Assembly (NCBI GenBank): GCA_958510875.1
Contig: OY294067.1
Location: 264,714,180-264,778,179 of the forward strand
DNA: 64,000 nucleotides
Direction of reading: 5' to 3'
DNA from: Endomychus coccineus
Lineage: Eukaryota; Arthropoda; Insecta; Coleoptera; Endomychidae
The notes below the pieces were generated by a model. That model was not told the DNA's origin, ran no database searches, and saw only the letters and a list, made by a program, of their open reading frames with translations. Shown here piece after piece: positions 55,261 through 64,000 of this stretch (the stretch's first letter is position 1; every line of letters starts with the position of its first letter). A program made the translations under genes and the position numbers.

Positions 55261-55601
55261 CTAATGCTAATTTTTGACCATTATTTCTATGAGCAATGAG
55301 CTATTGTCTCCAGGTCCCATGAAAACTTATCGCTCATGACGTCCCAGCCCCCTCATCTATCAATCAGACAGGGAAGGATAGCCAGATATCGTCTTCACTA
55401 CAAAGGGCTCTGACAGAAACACAATTCCACGAATGAAACTATTAAAACCAAAAATTTCATTCAACATAAAATACAGTAATTATTGACAAGAAAACATATC
55501 AATGGAAAAAGAAATTGGAAACACTATTAGTAGGTATAATATATGACTTTTCCTCAGACTTAGATTCTATATAAATGATATTCGTCCTTAGGTTGTAGGT
55601 A
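55261..55601. other. No recognisable gene
   Basis: Short AT-rich spacer before the foldback element. Confidence 0.45.
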
Positions 55602-57414
55602 TAGTCGAGTCAAATAGGTATTTCATTACGAAAATCGAAAGATATGGACCGATTTTGATGAAACAAAGTGCATTCGATTCGGGATGACGTCTAAAAAAAA
55701 GCCTACCGTTTAGTTTTTGGTTGAAATTTGTTATTATTTTTTTAAACGAAAAATTGACCAATTTTCTCGCTAATTATTGGGAAATTTTAGTCAGGGGTTT
55801 TCGGGGTCGCTGATTACGATTCTGAACTCAGATTGGCCAAAATCGAACTCCCCAGCTGGTGATTGGCCACTTTAATTGGACAAAGTGACCATTTTTTTAA
55901 ATTTCATCAAAAATAGCCAGGAAAAATCACTCGAGGGGTTTTTGGGGTCGCTGATTACGATTCTGAACTCAGATTGGCCAAAATCGATCTTCCCAGTTTA
56001 ATTGGACAAAATTGATCATTTTTTCTTCATTTCATCGCAAATAGACAGGAAAAATTACTCGGGGGGTTTTCGGAGTCGCTGATTACGAATATGGGGTTTG
56101 ATTGGCCAAAATCGATCTTCCCAGCTGGTAATTGGCCAGTTTAATTGGACAGAATTGATCATTTTTTCTTAATTTCATCGCAAATAGACAGTAAAAATTA
56201 CTCGGGTGTTTTCGGAGTCGCTGATTACGATTCTGAAGTCAAATTGTCCAAAATCGAACTACTCAGCTGGTAATTGGCAAGTTTAATTGGACAAAATTGA
56301 CCAATTTCCAAAATTTCATCAAAACTAACCAGAAATTCTCAGTTAGGGGTTGTGGAGGTTGTTGTTTTATGTTAAATGCTTAAACATTTTTTAAAAGGGG
56401 GTCGTTACTAATTTAAATCATAAACAAAATCGAATTCCAATTTTTAATTTTTTTATTTGAAATTAATTCCCGCTCATCTGAAATTTTTTTCTATCTTCTC
56501 TACTCAGTCTTTTTATATTCCACACAGCATCGTTCACATATACTATGAACATATACCTCAAGCAGATGTGGATGTCGCAAAAAACATATGAACTGTACTG
56601 TTGCTTGTGCAAATTTTATAGGAAATTGTAGTAACAATTTCAGTCTGATCAATCCAATTTCACCTGGAGATGACGGCGGAGACGATGACGATGATGAAGT
56701 AGATAATACCAGATGAAGAAGGCATTGAAAATATTCAAACACGCAATGATAATTATTATGATTATGATAGTGATTATGATTGATTTTACTTGTACTTACT
56801 GAAATATGCATTTTGTGAATAATATTCAATTGATTAAAAATATTGTAAATATGTATATGCTGCCAATTACCAGCTGAGGGATTTTGAACAATTTGACTTC
56901 AGAATCGTACTCAGCGACTCCGAAAACCCCCGAGTAATTTTTCCTGTCTATTTGCGACGAAATTAAGAAAAAATTATCAATTTTGTCCAATTAAACTGGC
57001 CAATTACCAGCTGGGAAGATCGATTTTGGCCAATCTGAGTTCAGAATCGTAATCAGCGACTCCAAAAACCCCCGAGTAATTTTTCCTGACTATTTTTGAT
57101 GAAATTTAAAAAAATGGTCACCTTGTCCAATTAAAGTGGCCAATTACCAGCTGAGGAGTTCGATTTCGGCCAATCTGAGTTCAGAATCGTAATCAGCGAC
57201 CCCGAAAACCCCCGACTAAATTTCCCTAATAATTAGCCAGAAAATTGGTCAATTTTTCGTTCAAAAAAATAATAACAAATTTGCACAAAAAACTAACCGG
57301 TAAGCTTTTTTCTAGACGTCATCCCGAATCGAATGCACTTTGTTTCATCAAAATCGGTCCATATCTTTCGATTTTCGTAAGTCGGCCTGTTTTAATACCT
57401 ATTTGACTCGACTA
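55602..57414. mobile_element. Foldback-type element with subrepeat arms
   Basis: 1813 bp with very long inverted arms (about 55602-56230 and 56890-57414). The ends are TAGTCGAGTCAAATAGGTAT and its inverse ATACCTATTTGACTCGACTA, flanked by GTA on both sides (55599-55601 and 57415-57417). The arms are made largely of tandem subrepeats of about 125-155 bp: GGGGTTTTCGGGGTCGCTGA, TTACGATTCTGAACTCAGAT, TGGCCAAAATCGA, CAGCTGGTAATTGGCCAGTT, TAATTGGACAAAATTGA, TTTCATC. This is the architecture of Drosophila Foldback (FB) elements. The middle (56340-56880) has no transposase; the minus-strand frame 56829-56500 is low-complexity. Confidence 0.8.
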
Positions 57415-57539
57415 GTATGGTTTTAGGGATTGAACGAAGACTTTCCAGTTATTTTTATCAGTTATTGCTCACTAACACCATTTTTGGCTAAAGTGGATAC
57501 CGCACTCGATCGATGAGGGGATTTATTTATTTTAAATGT

Positions 57540-57790
57540 TCTTTATAACGAGTTAAAATATTTCTTCCAATTTGATCCATATAGCCTTTTGAACACGATT
57601 CCCAAATCTCGAATTTGTGAAAGCCGAAAACTTTATTAAAGGTGTTGCCTAAACAGTGTTTTACATTGTTCTTAGATCTGTAAGCGGGTTGTATTGCAAA
57701 TTTAGTAAACTCATTGTAGAATTTATCACTTATTGAGGAATTTTAGGTGAAATTCTGGAGAAAAAACAGCAAGTGAAACGCAATCAATTA
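57540..57790 (-). pseudogene. PLE family-2 GIY-YIG fragment
   Basis: The minus strand reads KFYNEFTKFAIQPAYRSKNN, VKHCLGNTFNKVFGFHKFEI and, after small changes, SCSKGYMDQIGRNILTRYKE HL. PLEs have SGIYKIxCxxCxxxYIGQTGRxxxxRxKEH here; the Y-M-D-Q-x-G-R-N...R-Y-K-E-H pattern is clear, with the YIG changed to YMD. A related segment (FAIQPVYRCKKKLKPRLGIP) is at about 61990 on the plus strand, showing one family. Confidence 0.65.
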
Positions 57791-58184
57791 ACCAAATTAG
57801 AGTCATTAACTTCCAAGTAGTTTAAGAGATGGTCTTTCGATTCCACCATTTCGAACGTGAAGTTGACAAAAAGTTTTCTAAAACTATGAGTGGGCGAAGA
57901 ATAATATTTATGGGCAATGATGAGCAAACGATAAGCAATTGCCAAAAATCAGAATATTCGTAAAATTTCAAAAATGGGGTGCCAGCGTAAACTTGGCACC
58001 CGTAAAACTTAAAAATTTATTTTTCAACTAATGATGGTTAATCGATGATAGTACCGTTAGCGGAATTCATCCATTCGAAGATATAAATAGTATTTAGCAT
58101 TGCTCAAATAAAAACCATACTTATTTCTACTGTTTTGGTTACATCTCAATAATAAAACATTTTTATTTAGAAAAATTTGTGAAT
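57791..58184. other. No recognisable gene
   Basis: AT-rich spacer; the first part may still be PLE sequence upstream of the GIY-YIG fragment. Confidence 0.4.
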
Positions 58185-58765
58185 ACAGGACATTATTTCT
58201 GTTTCTCCAGAGCAATTGAATCTATACCCAAAAGGTAAACGAAGGAAGTTGTAAGGTTGACCGAAAGCTGATGAAGAGTATGATTGCCATAGATACACCG
58301 GAAAAAGAGAACTCAAAAAACAGGAGAGAATTGAGATGGCAAAGAAATCCAAGGTCGCAATCGCAAAGAATAAAGTACTTGAAGGAAAGGAGACAGTTTT
58401 TGGTGAAGATTCGTTGGATGAAGATATGGGAAAAGTCATCATGAAGGATTCTTCTCTTGAATCGGAAGAGGACGAACAAAGAAACGAGTGCATTAAAAGT
58501 GGCAACGATGCTGTTGAATGCGACTTCCTTATTGTAAAAGTGCTTCAAAAACGGTAAATTTTGTGGCAAAAATAGAAAGTAAGTTGCGAGGCGGACTCGA
58601 AGTAAACCTCGACATGAAACTGCTTTCGTCCAATCGCGAGATCGATAAGATACATTTTTTAAATTATCTGAACACTAGAAAAAGCATCCTGCACCTGTTT
58701 TTCGATTATCAACGCATACATGAAATGTTCACGCTGAACTATCGGTATTTTCTTGCTGTTAACTG
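58185..58765 (+). pseudogene. Possible pogo/Tigger-like transposase C-terminal tail
   Basis: Plus-strand pieces in changing frames: SPEQLNLYPKGKRRKL, then a YTGKRELKKQERIEMAKKSK section, an acidic linker (SLESEEDEQRN), CDFLIVKVLQKR, and after a stop/shift VNFVAKIESKLRGGLEVNLD and DKIHFLN. The order (P-K basic patch, TGKRELEK, acidic Ser/Glu stretch, DFLLVKF...FVGKI...EVxFLRK) resembles the tail that follows the DDE domain in some insect Tigger/jerky-like transposases. No DDE residues are here. It might belong with the fragment at 1955-2208 by family. Moderate to low certainty. Confidence 0.4.
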
Positions 58766-59004
58766 TTTCTAAAATTCAGTGACAAGAACTAGAACCTTAT
58801 CTGTAATACAGCGCCACATACTAAAGACGCGGGAAAATTTAAATAACTAATTTCAATGAACTTGTTATTATGTAGTGTTTCAAAGGAATGTGACACCAGA
58901 AATAGCTTATTTTAACTTCTACCGGCCATTACATAAATATTAAATATACAATATTTCCTGCTTTTATAATGTAAAATAAATAATTAAAATATGTGAATAC
59001 AAAT

Positions 59005-59079
59005 TACGCAAAGGAGGCCCCTTCTTGGTGGGGGCCCGTGGGCTGCCAAAGACTCTGCCCACTCCTAAATCCGGCCCAG
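59005..59079. repeat. hAT terminus fragment (ZMYM1-like family)
   Basis: GGTGGGGGCCCGTGGGCTGC and CCACTCCTAAATCCGGCCCAG match the right end of the hAT at 51374-52742 (GGGGCCCCCACC...AAATCCGGCCCTG). Only the end is present. Confidence 0.6.
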
Positions 59080-60184
59080 AGCTGAGAAAACTTCATTCGT
59101 GAATTTCTTACAAATGATTATGATTCTGCTGAAAGCGACAGGAAACAAGCGTTCCAGATTCCAGATTCAAAGTCATGCTTTACTTCAACTTATCGGGAAT
59201 TTTTCCTACAGTCATTTATTTTGACATACTCTTCTGCTTTTATATTTAGAAATTAGCGAATCACTCTTCGTGTGCTCTAACTCTTGGCCAATACCATTCC
59301 CGGGTGCGTTCCAAAGTATCCGCATATACGGATTATTTGGACAATATAGTCACTCTAATTTTCGACCTTTTTCTGAACAAAAAACAATACTCTTGAAATT
59401 ATTATGAGCAAATGAACCTAAGGACTCCTCTAAACATTAGCATACAAATTAAAAAGTTTAAATATTTAGTAAAAGAAAAAATAAATAAAACCCAAAAACT
59501 TTTTCAAACCATCCCCTCCCCTGTCTCTCGATATCAAGTTTTCGATCTTTCGAAAAGTAATTTTCACACACTTCATTCGTTTATAGAAACGCCGTGGGAA
59601 TTATTGACATATTTCCGTCGTGATTCTAATTCGTATCCATAGCTCATGGAAACGCGAATAAACAATTTGATACGGGCTCCTATTTATCATAAGTAAACTT
59701 TTTGAATAAAGCCGAGACCGAGAGCTCAGTGAGTTTAGTTTTTTCCAATTGCATGTTCAGGTTTAATATGTCATGCTCTTGTATAAATTACGTGAAGTTT
59801 ATTAGAGTTTGTTTTAGTATTCAAAATATTTTAATTTTCTTCCTCTATTTGCATCACGTGTTTGCTTATGCAAGTTGGCAGGTTCAATTTCTATTCAAAT
59901 GAGCAGTGCTTGAATTGAGCTATTCGTACGGTCGTTATTTTTAACACTTCATTGAAGTCGAGTTCACCTGTCCTTTACTTGACTTAAAAAGATGATTTAA
60001 TACAATGTAAATGAAGTTCAAGACTGTGCACTTTTAGATGAATATATAAACTCTCTGACGTGAACATGGACAGAGCTGGACTAACTCTACAAGTAAATCT
60101 GAAATGAATATATTATTAAGAATGTATCTGAATAAATTGTTTTGTATTATTAAATAACTGCTAGATTGCTTATCGTTTTGGACT
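59080..60184. other. No recognisable gene
   Basis: AT-rich spacer. The frames 59412-59642 and 59702-59902 have no domain motifs. Confidence 0.45.
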
Positions 60185-61290
60185 CTCCCTCCCCTAACCA
60201 AAGATGATGGCACACTGGTTACTACACCACATCAGGAAAAAGCCAACCATTTTGTTAGAAAATTTGCAAATTCCACTTTGGATTCACAAGGGAAGGACCC
60301 CCTAATATTTCTGCCTTCTATAACCATATTTCTGTAAATGTCTTACGCCAACGTACAATTGGGCGCATTCTGCTTGATCTCAATACCAAAAAGGCTATGG
60401 GGTTAGACGGAATCCCACCTGTCGTTTTTAAGGAATGTACGCCAGAACTACCACCAGTTTTCTACAGGTCGTTTACCCTTTCATATAAACTTGGTCTCTT
60501 TCGTTCTAGCAGGAGGACCAATTCCAAGAAAAGGAAGGGCACTTCGTAATAATTATAGACCATTATCTGTGATCTCCAAAGTGATGGTGAAAGGAATCAA
60601 CATCGAGCTCATCGAATACCTAAAGAGCTCCAAAGTCGTGGATGATCGGCAACAAAGGTCAACAGGAGACCTGCTTGTCCACGTAACACATGTATGGCAG
60701 AAATCTATTGAAAATATGCAGAATCTCTAGCATCTTTCCAAAATATTTGACCGAATCTGGCACCCAGGCCTTTTTGGCAGTCTTCCGTCATATGGTTTGC
60801 CGCCTGAACTATGTCGCTTACTCTCAGATGGATCACTACACGTGTTAGTTGGCGGAGTATCCTCAGATACAATGGATATTAAAGCTGATGTTCCACAGGG
60901 ATCTGTTTTATCGCCAACTTTGTTTCTGCTTCACATAAACGATCTGTTGGAGGTGACCACCTGCTCCGTACACTTCATACCGCTTTATCATATCATCCAA
61001 TGAAGCCAGAGGAGCGAGACAGCGACAGACTGACTCAATTAAAGGAGATCTTGCAACGATTTTGAAATGGGGATCAGATAAACTAGTAGAGTGTAATACA
61101 ACCAGAACTCAAGCTTGTATCTTCTTCAGGGAAGCGAATTCCACAATCCCTAATATGATGAGGTCAGGTACAACTATTCCTATGAAGTTTTCCATATTCA
61201 TGCCATTCCGAAAACCGTTTCACAAAAACTGAGTTTTCTATTCCGTGCCAAGAGCTACATTACATCCCAACAGCTCCCCAATCACAATAA
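60185..61290 (+). pseudogene. LINE family A, copy 3
   Basis: The plus-strand counterpart of the copies at 10898-12380 and 50440-53950. It begins in the linker (KMMAHWLLHHIRKKPTIL-like residues), then LLDLNTKKAMGLDGIPPVVF, KECTPELPPVF, NNYRPLSVISKVMVKGINIE (60491-60730), an RT core at 60797-61003 (ADVPQGSVLSPTLFLLHIND) and a damaged catalytic region; the ADD residues are missing between TCSVH and FIPLY. The thumb block is shifted. The copy ends at about 61290 in the CCCAACAGCTCCCCAATCA section, short of the family 3' end. Non-functional. Confidence 0.8.
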
Positions 61291-61879
61291 CATATTTAAG
61301 GCTGACTCAAAAATGGGTTGAAAATACCTCCGGAAACTAGGGTCCCTCGTGCTGGATAAAACCCTCAATACAAACCATACTTCATTTATTTTTTTCGAGT
61401 ACCACCAGTGCTAAAAGTATACTTTCAACACCAGTGCCTCAAAATGAAAATTTATGCCAGCCTGCGTTGAAAATTATACTTTTACTGACGTTAGTAGAAA
61501 AAATTTTTTTTTACAAACCGTTTCTATAGCAATCACAGAACAAGTTATCTTTAATGCTGTGAAATTGTATTTATTTATAATATAGCTTAGCCGATTAATT
61601 CAAAGTTACAGTTGTACAAAAAATGTTGTTTGTATTTCGTTTGTAAAATTTATGTTCCAATGACACCATCAGTTGAGTTTTTGGGCGTGACCGCAGCCAT
61701 GAAAATACTCATTTCACGCACTTAATACAAAAATAACTAGTATGTTGTGAACTGATTGAAATAACTTGAAGTAGGTAATCTTATATGTTAAAATAGTTCA
61801 CAACTCTGGGTACACTTATAACACTAATTACAACATATCTTTGATGAATAAGTTAATTTCTAACCGAACACGGAAAATG
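61291..61879. other. No recognisable gene
   Basis: AT-rich spacer; nothing supported. Confidence 0.45.
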
Positions 61880-62400
61880 GAATGCAATCATCATACTAAA
61901 TTAGAGCCATTACTTCCAAATAATTCAATAAAATTCGAAAGTTTCACTTATCATCTTTCAGTACAATAAATTCCAAAATTTGTTTTCTGAATTTGCAATA
62001 CAACCCGTTTATAGGTGCAAGAAGAAGCTGAAACCTCGTTTAGGCATACCTTTAATAAAGTTCCCGCTTTCGACAAATCTGGAATTTACAAATTGAGTGT
62101 TCAATAGAGAAGATTAATAGCAGAATATATTTTAAATACAGGTCACGCTATTTCTTAAGAAAGGTTATCATATTTAAAACACAGTTCGGACAAATATCTA
62201 GGTAATTTAGAAGGGATGGAAATGTATAAACGAAAAAATTATTTATTGAATTCAGATCTATCTCCAGCCTAGGGTAGCCCCTTGTTTGCATTATCAACCT
62301 CAAATACTACGAAAACATGTACATTTTGTTTTGTAATTTAGTCTACTTCGATGATGGCTAGTTGGTAGCTGGAAGGTAGTACTCTAATAGTATTTTTGTA
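61880..62400 (+). pseudogene. PLE family-2 fragment, GIY-YIG edge to 3' end
   Basis: Plus strand. FAIQPVYRCKKKLKPRLGIP and IKFPLSTNLEFTN (about 61990-62095) correspond to the 57540-57790 fragment just before the YIG motif, which itself is missing. The 3' part (CACGCTATTTCTTAAGAAAG, GGTAATTTAGAAGGGATGGA) matches 54990-55260 inverted. A degraded hammerhead-like motif (CGATGATGGCTAGTTGGTAG, CTGGAAGGTAG) is at 62349-62377. Confidence 0.6.
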
Positions 62401-62861
62401 ATTTGCCTCCATTTTGATTTTCTAATTGACCCATTAACGAACGCAACGTCATCACTCGCCGTGTCTTAATATCCAAAAAAGCACGGAACTTTTTACGAAA
62501 ATTTTTAGGTTGGAGAGCTTGATGCGGAATTATCTTGTCATCATTATTATGTCAGTTTAAATGACAGTGTCGAGCGTCAACAACTCAAGAAGAGAAAGTC
62601 GCCGACGTGTCCACTGGAAAAATTGATTTCAGCTAATACACAATATGGTACTAATAGTCGTTTTCTGGTGTTATTCTTCCATATTCATGGTTTGTGACAG
62701 AATTTTGATAAAACGAAAAGCGATGACAGAACCACTAAATCAAATTTTCACTTTCAAAATTAAGATGTTACCAACCACCATAAAAATCCTTAAATGGACT
62801 AAATTAAACATTTTTGTTCAAAAACGGCATAAAAAGGGCAAATTACAAAAAATAGTATATA
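62401..62861. other. No recognisable gene
   Basis: AT-rich spacer. The frame 62645-62917 runs into the transposon terminus and shows no domain. Confidence 0.4.
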
Positions 62862-63783
62862 CAAGATGGGCCAAAAGAAATCACCCTATTGGAAGATGCT
62901 ATTATTTTTGCAAATAGCGGCCAATTTCAAATCTGTTTTGACATTTGTGAACTAGACAGATGTAGAATACAAGTGAACAAGCCATGGAGCGATACACTCC
63001 CCAAGAAAGCGGAATAATCGTGTCTATTTTTTTGCGTAACAATTCGTCTGTGGTGTTGGCGCAGCGCGAATTCCGTCGCCGATTCCTCGGTCGTCCGGCA
63101 CCGACAGCGCAAACACTGCGCCGTTTGGCCACCAACCTTGAAGAGTATGGGACCACAAAACTATCGCTTCTGGGGCACCGAAAATCCACGAGGAGCCATT
63201 ACACCCGCTCAAAGTGACTGCATGGTGCGCTGTTCACGCTGGAGGAGTCATCGGGCCTATTTTTCGAGGACGCCGCTGGTCAAACGACAACAGGAGACGG
63301 TGTGCGCTATAGGGCCATGTTAACCGAGTTTTTTCTGCCGCAATTGAACGAATTAGGACTGGGGGACATGTGGTTCCAACAGGACGGAGCAACGGCACAC
63401 ACTGCGCGAGCCACAACCGATATTCTGAAGGCGGCGCAAGATCGCCCGATTTAACCGTTCCAGACTTTTTTTGTGGGGTTTTTTGAAGTCCCGTGTTTAC
63501 GTGAACAAGCCCGAGACCCTGGAAGCCCTCAAGGACAACATTCGACACGAGTGCGAGAATCTGTCGCCCGAAGTGCTCGCCGAAGTGATGAAAAATGCCA
63601 TAAAACGAGCCCGTATAGCAATCAATTGTGGCGGCGCCCATTTGGCCGATATCATCTTCTCGACTCGACCAATAAAATTCTAAAGGTTCAAATAAACATA
63701 ATCAAAAAACAGAATCGAAGTTTTTCATTTAGAAAAAAAATGAGAGCCAAACAACATCGGATGACTTCTTTTGGCCCACCTTG
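62862..63783 (+). mobile_element. Internally deleted mariner-like element, complete ends
   Basis: 922 bp bounded by CAAGATGGGCCAAAAGAAAT and, inverted, GACTTCTTTTGGCCCACCTTG, with TA on both sides (62860-62861 and 63784-63785). The transposase starts at ATG 62984 (MERYTPQESGIIVSIFLRNN, N-terminal helix-turn-helix). It jumps at about 63217 from the N-terminal domain to the late catalytic core. From there it reads FFLPQLNELGLGDMWFQQDG with the second catalytic D, ATAHTARATTDILK, a second small deletion, SPDLTVPDFF with the third D, and the C-terminal FLKSRVYVNKPETLEALKDN to GGAHLADIIF (63471-63683 frame). The region with the first catalytic D is deleted. It is a separate family from the mariner and DD41D elements elsewhere in the window. 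Local base composition is clearly richer in G+C than its surroundings. Confidence 0.85.
62984..63682 (+). pseudogene. mariner-like transposase with two internal deletions
   Basis: The N-terminal domain is open from 62984 to 63217 (about 75 residues). The catalytic part resumes out of frame and ends at TAA 63681-63683. I estimate that over a third of the normal protein is missing. Remaining features are listed under the element entry. The copy would depend on a transposase supplied from elsewhere to move. Confidence 0.8.
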
Positions 63784-63785
63784 TA

Positions 63786-63898
63786 CAACTCGTTTCCTAA
63801 GACTTGAAGCACTCATTCTTTAAAAAAACTCGTGGCTTCGCCACTCGTTTTTTAAACTTGAATTCGTGCTTTAAGACGAGTCTTAGGAAACTCGTTCT
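63786..63898. repeat. Imperfect palindrome of about 110 bp
   Basis: AACTCGTTTCCTAAGACTTG (63786) returns inverted as CGAGTCTTAGGAAACTCGTT near 63876-63896. The centre is TCGTGGCTTCGCCACTCG. The mariner-like element ends two bases before it, so the insertion is at or next to the palindrome edge. Confidence 0.7.
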
Positions 63899-64000
63899 TT
63901 AATATACTATTTTAGTGGATCAAGGTGATTATTTCGTACTTATTATAGTAGGTAATCTTCATAAATAATTGTAACCATTAGACGATTGTGAGGCATCAGT

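Noticed and set aside
56500..56829. 109-codon frame in the foldback middle as a transposase
   Set aside because: Histidine/asparagine and serine runs come from simple repeats; there are no catalytic motifs.

Overview
The window looks like nuclear DNA of an insect. It is AT-rich, carries no bacterial gene organisation, and is packed with arthropod transposon families: mariner, DD41D Tc1/mariner, Tc1-like, hAT, pogo/Tigger-like, BEL/Pao, Ty3/gypsy with an errantivirus-type gag, Penelope-like elements (PLEs), and several non-LTR families. A beetle is my guess, by inference only; nothing here identifies the species.

Only two genes look like intact host genes. They are small paralogues on the minus strand at 24465-24878 and 32052-32471, about half identical by eye, with recognisably related flanks. 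Their layout resembles the sperm microtubule inner protein SPMIP11/TEX49 (a tentative match). Between them lie a mariner split by a BEL/Pao fragment (27116-29533) and a complete-looking but broken DD41D element (29546-31680).

Layout. 0.6-3.1 kb: a non-LTR reverse transcriptase (RT) remnant, a pogo/Tigger-like fragment and a mariner (minus). 4.8-7.6 kb: a mariner (plus) split at a TA by a DD41D element. 8.9-13 kb: Tc1-like remnants, two non-LTR remnants (one with a 284-bp inverted-repeat insert) and a Pao RT/RNase H fragment. 15.6-17.5 kb: the 5' half of a Ty3/gypsy element on the minus strand: LTR, primer-binding site, a small membrane-protein ORF, then an intact gag with no pol behind it. 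17.5-24.3 kb: PLE pieces, a TA-flanked inverted-repeat element, a PLE split by an inverted-repeat element with 8-bp target duplication, and a minisatellite. 24.5-32.5 kb: the paralogue pair and the TEs between them. 32.6-38.4 kb: a PLE RT split by a short hAT derivative, a 155-bp tandem array, and an inverted-repeat element with a tandem core. 39.3-45.4 kb: mariner and PLE fragments, then a ~125-bp satellite split by a hAT element (perfect 8-bp duplication) and by a 2-kb inverted-repeat element (TTA duplication). 47.3-54 kb: an I-type LINE, another LINE tail, and a LINE split by a ZMYM1-like hAT. 55.6-57.4 kb: a foldback element whose arms are tandem subrepeats. 57.5-63.9 kb: PLE, pogo-like, hAT-end and LINE fragments and an internally deleted mariner-like element.

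Most of the biology is nested transposition, and the order of events can be read from split elements and target duplications. The most unusual items are the DD41D element whose ~480-495-bp inverted repeats include the last codons of its transposase, the foldback element with related arrays nearby, the membrane ORF ahead of the gypsy gag, hammerhead-like motifs in several PLE ends, and the duplicated putative sperm-protein genes.
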